From Verrucomicrobiaceae bacterium (lineage in GTDB: Bacteria; Verrucomicrobiota; Verrucomicrobiia; Verrucomicrobiales; Verrucomicrobiaceae), in assembly GCA_019694165.1 (NCBI GenBank), contig JAIBCL010000008.1, positions 1-64,000 on the forward strand: a stretch of DNA of 64,000 bases, read 5' to 3'. The first letter of the stretch is position 1. The number at the start of each line of letters is the position of its first letter. The notes beneath the pieces are model-generated. The model made no database searches. It saw only the letters and a program-made list of their open reading frames with translations, and was not told where the DNA came from. The position numbers and the translations under genes were made by a program. Positions 63,547 through 64,000 of the stretch are shown here, piece by piece.

Positions 63547-64000
63547 TGCCACGTCCGGCCAGACGAACCTCCCTCATCCTCATTCTCGCCCTGCTGGCGC
63601 TCGTGATCGCGTTCGCTGCGTGGCGCGCCACTCATAGAGCCAGCCCGGAGCCACGCTTCACGCTCTTCGTCCATCCCGCAGATGAATCCCACGATCCGGC
63701 GAAGGTCGTCGCCGCCGTCTTCACACGCACGAGCGAGCACTTGGACTGGTCGGCACTCCTGCCCAAGGACCTGAGCGGCGCGGAGAAGATACTGTGGATC
63801 GAGCAGATTGGCGGCGGTGGATCTGCGCGGTTGTTCGGTGGCTACTCCGTGCGGGGCGGCGAATTGTACTTCACGCCCTCCGCGCCGCTCCTGCCAGGCG
63901 CCACATATCACGTCGCCTTTGCGCCGCCAGACGCTGAAAAGGGAGATGTGCAGTCACCGGCCAACGTCGGTTTCGCCGCCACATCAGGTCACGGCAGGCT
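63547..64000 (+). CDS. Membrane-anchored or secreted protein, N-terminal fragment (runs off the window)
   Basis: The frame from ATG 63547 is open to the end of the window (151 residues). MPRPARRTSLILILALLALVIAFAAW is a signal anchor or signal peptide. The rest is beta-rich (FTLFVHPADESHD..., RLFGGYSVRGGELYFTPSAPLLPGATYHVAF), as in fibronectin-III- or Big-like domains of exported proteins. The sequence before the ATG gives only a weak AGGGGCC. Function cannot be assigned. Confidence 0.7.

Overview
The window looks like a chromosomal piece of a GC-rich member of the Planctomycetota-Verrucomicrobiota-Chlamydiota group, most likely Verrucomicrobiota. The evidence is gene content: three DUF1501 proteins, two PSCyt2/PSD1 (DUF1549/DUF1553) proteins, two Cys-type sulfatases, Ser/Thr kinases that begin with a W-x-PP...LPQY leader, and many short intergenic repeat families known from these phyla. 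No rRNA, tRNA, CRISPR array, integrase or transposase gene was seen.

Layout. 1-163: start of a Ser/Thr kinase leaving the window, divergent from a phosphofructokinase (433-1818). 1843-12021: a minus-strand run for extracellular polymer breakdown (sulfatase, GH5-like hydrolase, coiled-coil membrane protein, DUF1501, small membrane protein, PSD1, pectate-lyase-like toroid), interrupted by several inverted-repeat elements. 12118-14187: a BlaI-type repressor, an M56 (BlaR1-like) sensor carrying a C-terminal ExbD/TolR-like domain, and a promoter overlaid by two BlaI-like operators. 14303-16500: two overlapping CNNM/CorC-type membrane proteins. 16746-20067: a small unknown protein and a 930-residue glycoside hydrolase with a repeat element read in frame. 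20129-20697: an antitoxin-like gene and a frameshifted ParE-like toxin. 20728-34309: purL and purQ on the plus strand, separated by a 10-kb minus-strand block of a two-component system and four tandem TMTC-like (GT-C membrane domain plus TPR) paralogs. 34586-39083: PEP-hydrolase-family protein, an amidohydrolase-aminotransferase fusion and a sugar isomerase-like protein. 39599-43282: a kinase-LamG-LRR receptor. 43478-45683: a beta-helix protein and a small secreted protein. 45708-56360: a compact minus-strand run of MoCo oxidoreductase, cytochrome c, metallophosphoesterase, sulfatase-NHL fusion, PSD1 and DUF1501, preceded by another DUF1501. 56483-64000: mostly exported or membrane proteins of unknown function.

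How genes work together. The clearest candidate for an undescribed system is the block at 23115-33398. A NarX/NarL-like kinase and regulator lie directly upstream of four TMTC-like putative protein O-glycosyltransferases. Each of the four has a related ~37-bp leader with a GACA-N5-TGTC dyad at 40-53 bp from its start codon, and a decayed fragment of a further copy lies between two of them. The block appears to split purL from purQ. A second candidate is the six-gene run at 45708-54782, where four of the five junctions are within 60 bp (three overlapping or nearly so) and which joins a sulfatase, a Tat-exported sulfite-oxidase-family enzyme and a c-type cytochrome.

A third theme is repeat elements read as protein. 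Inverted-repeat elements sit in frame inside a glycoside hydrolase and a receptor kinase, and at the very 5' ends of a cytochrome c gene and a pectate-lyase-like gene, so they seem to be making linkers and N-terminal extensions.
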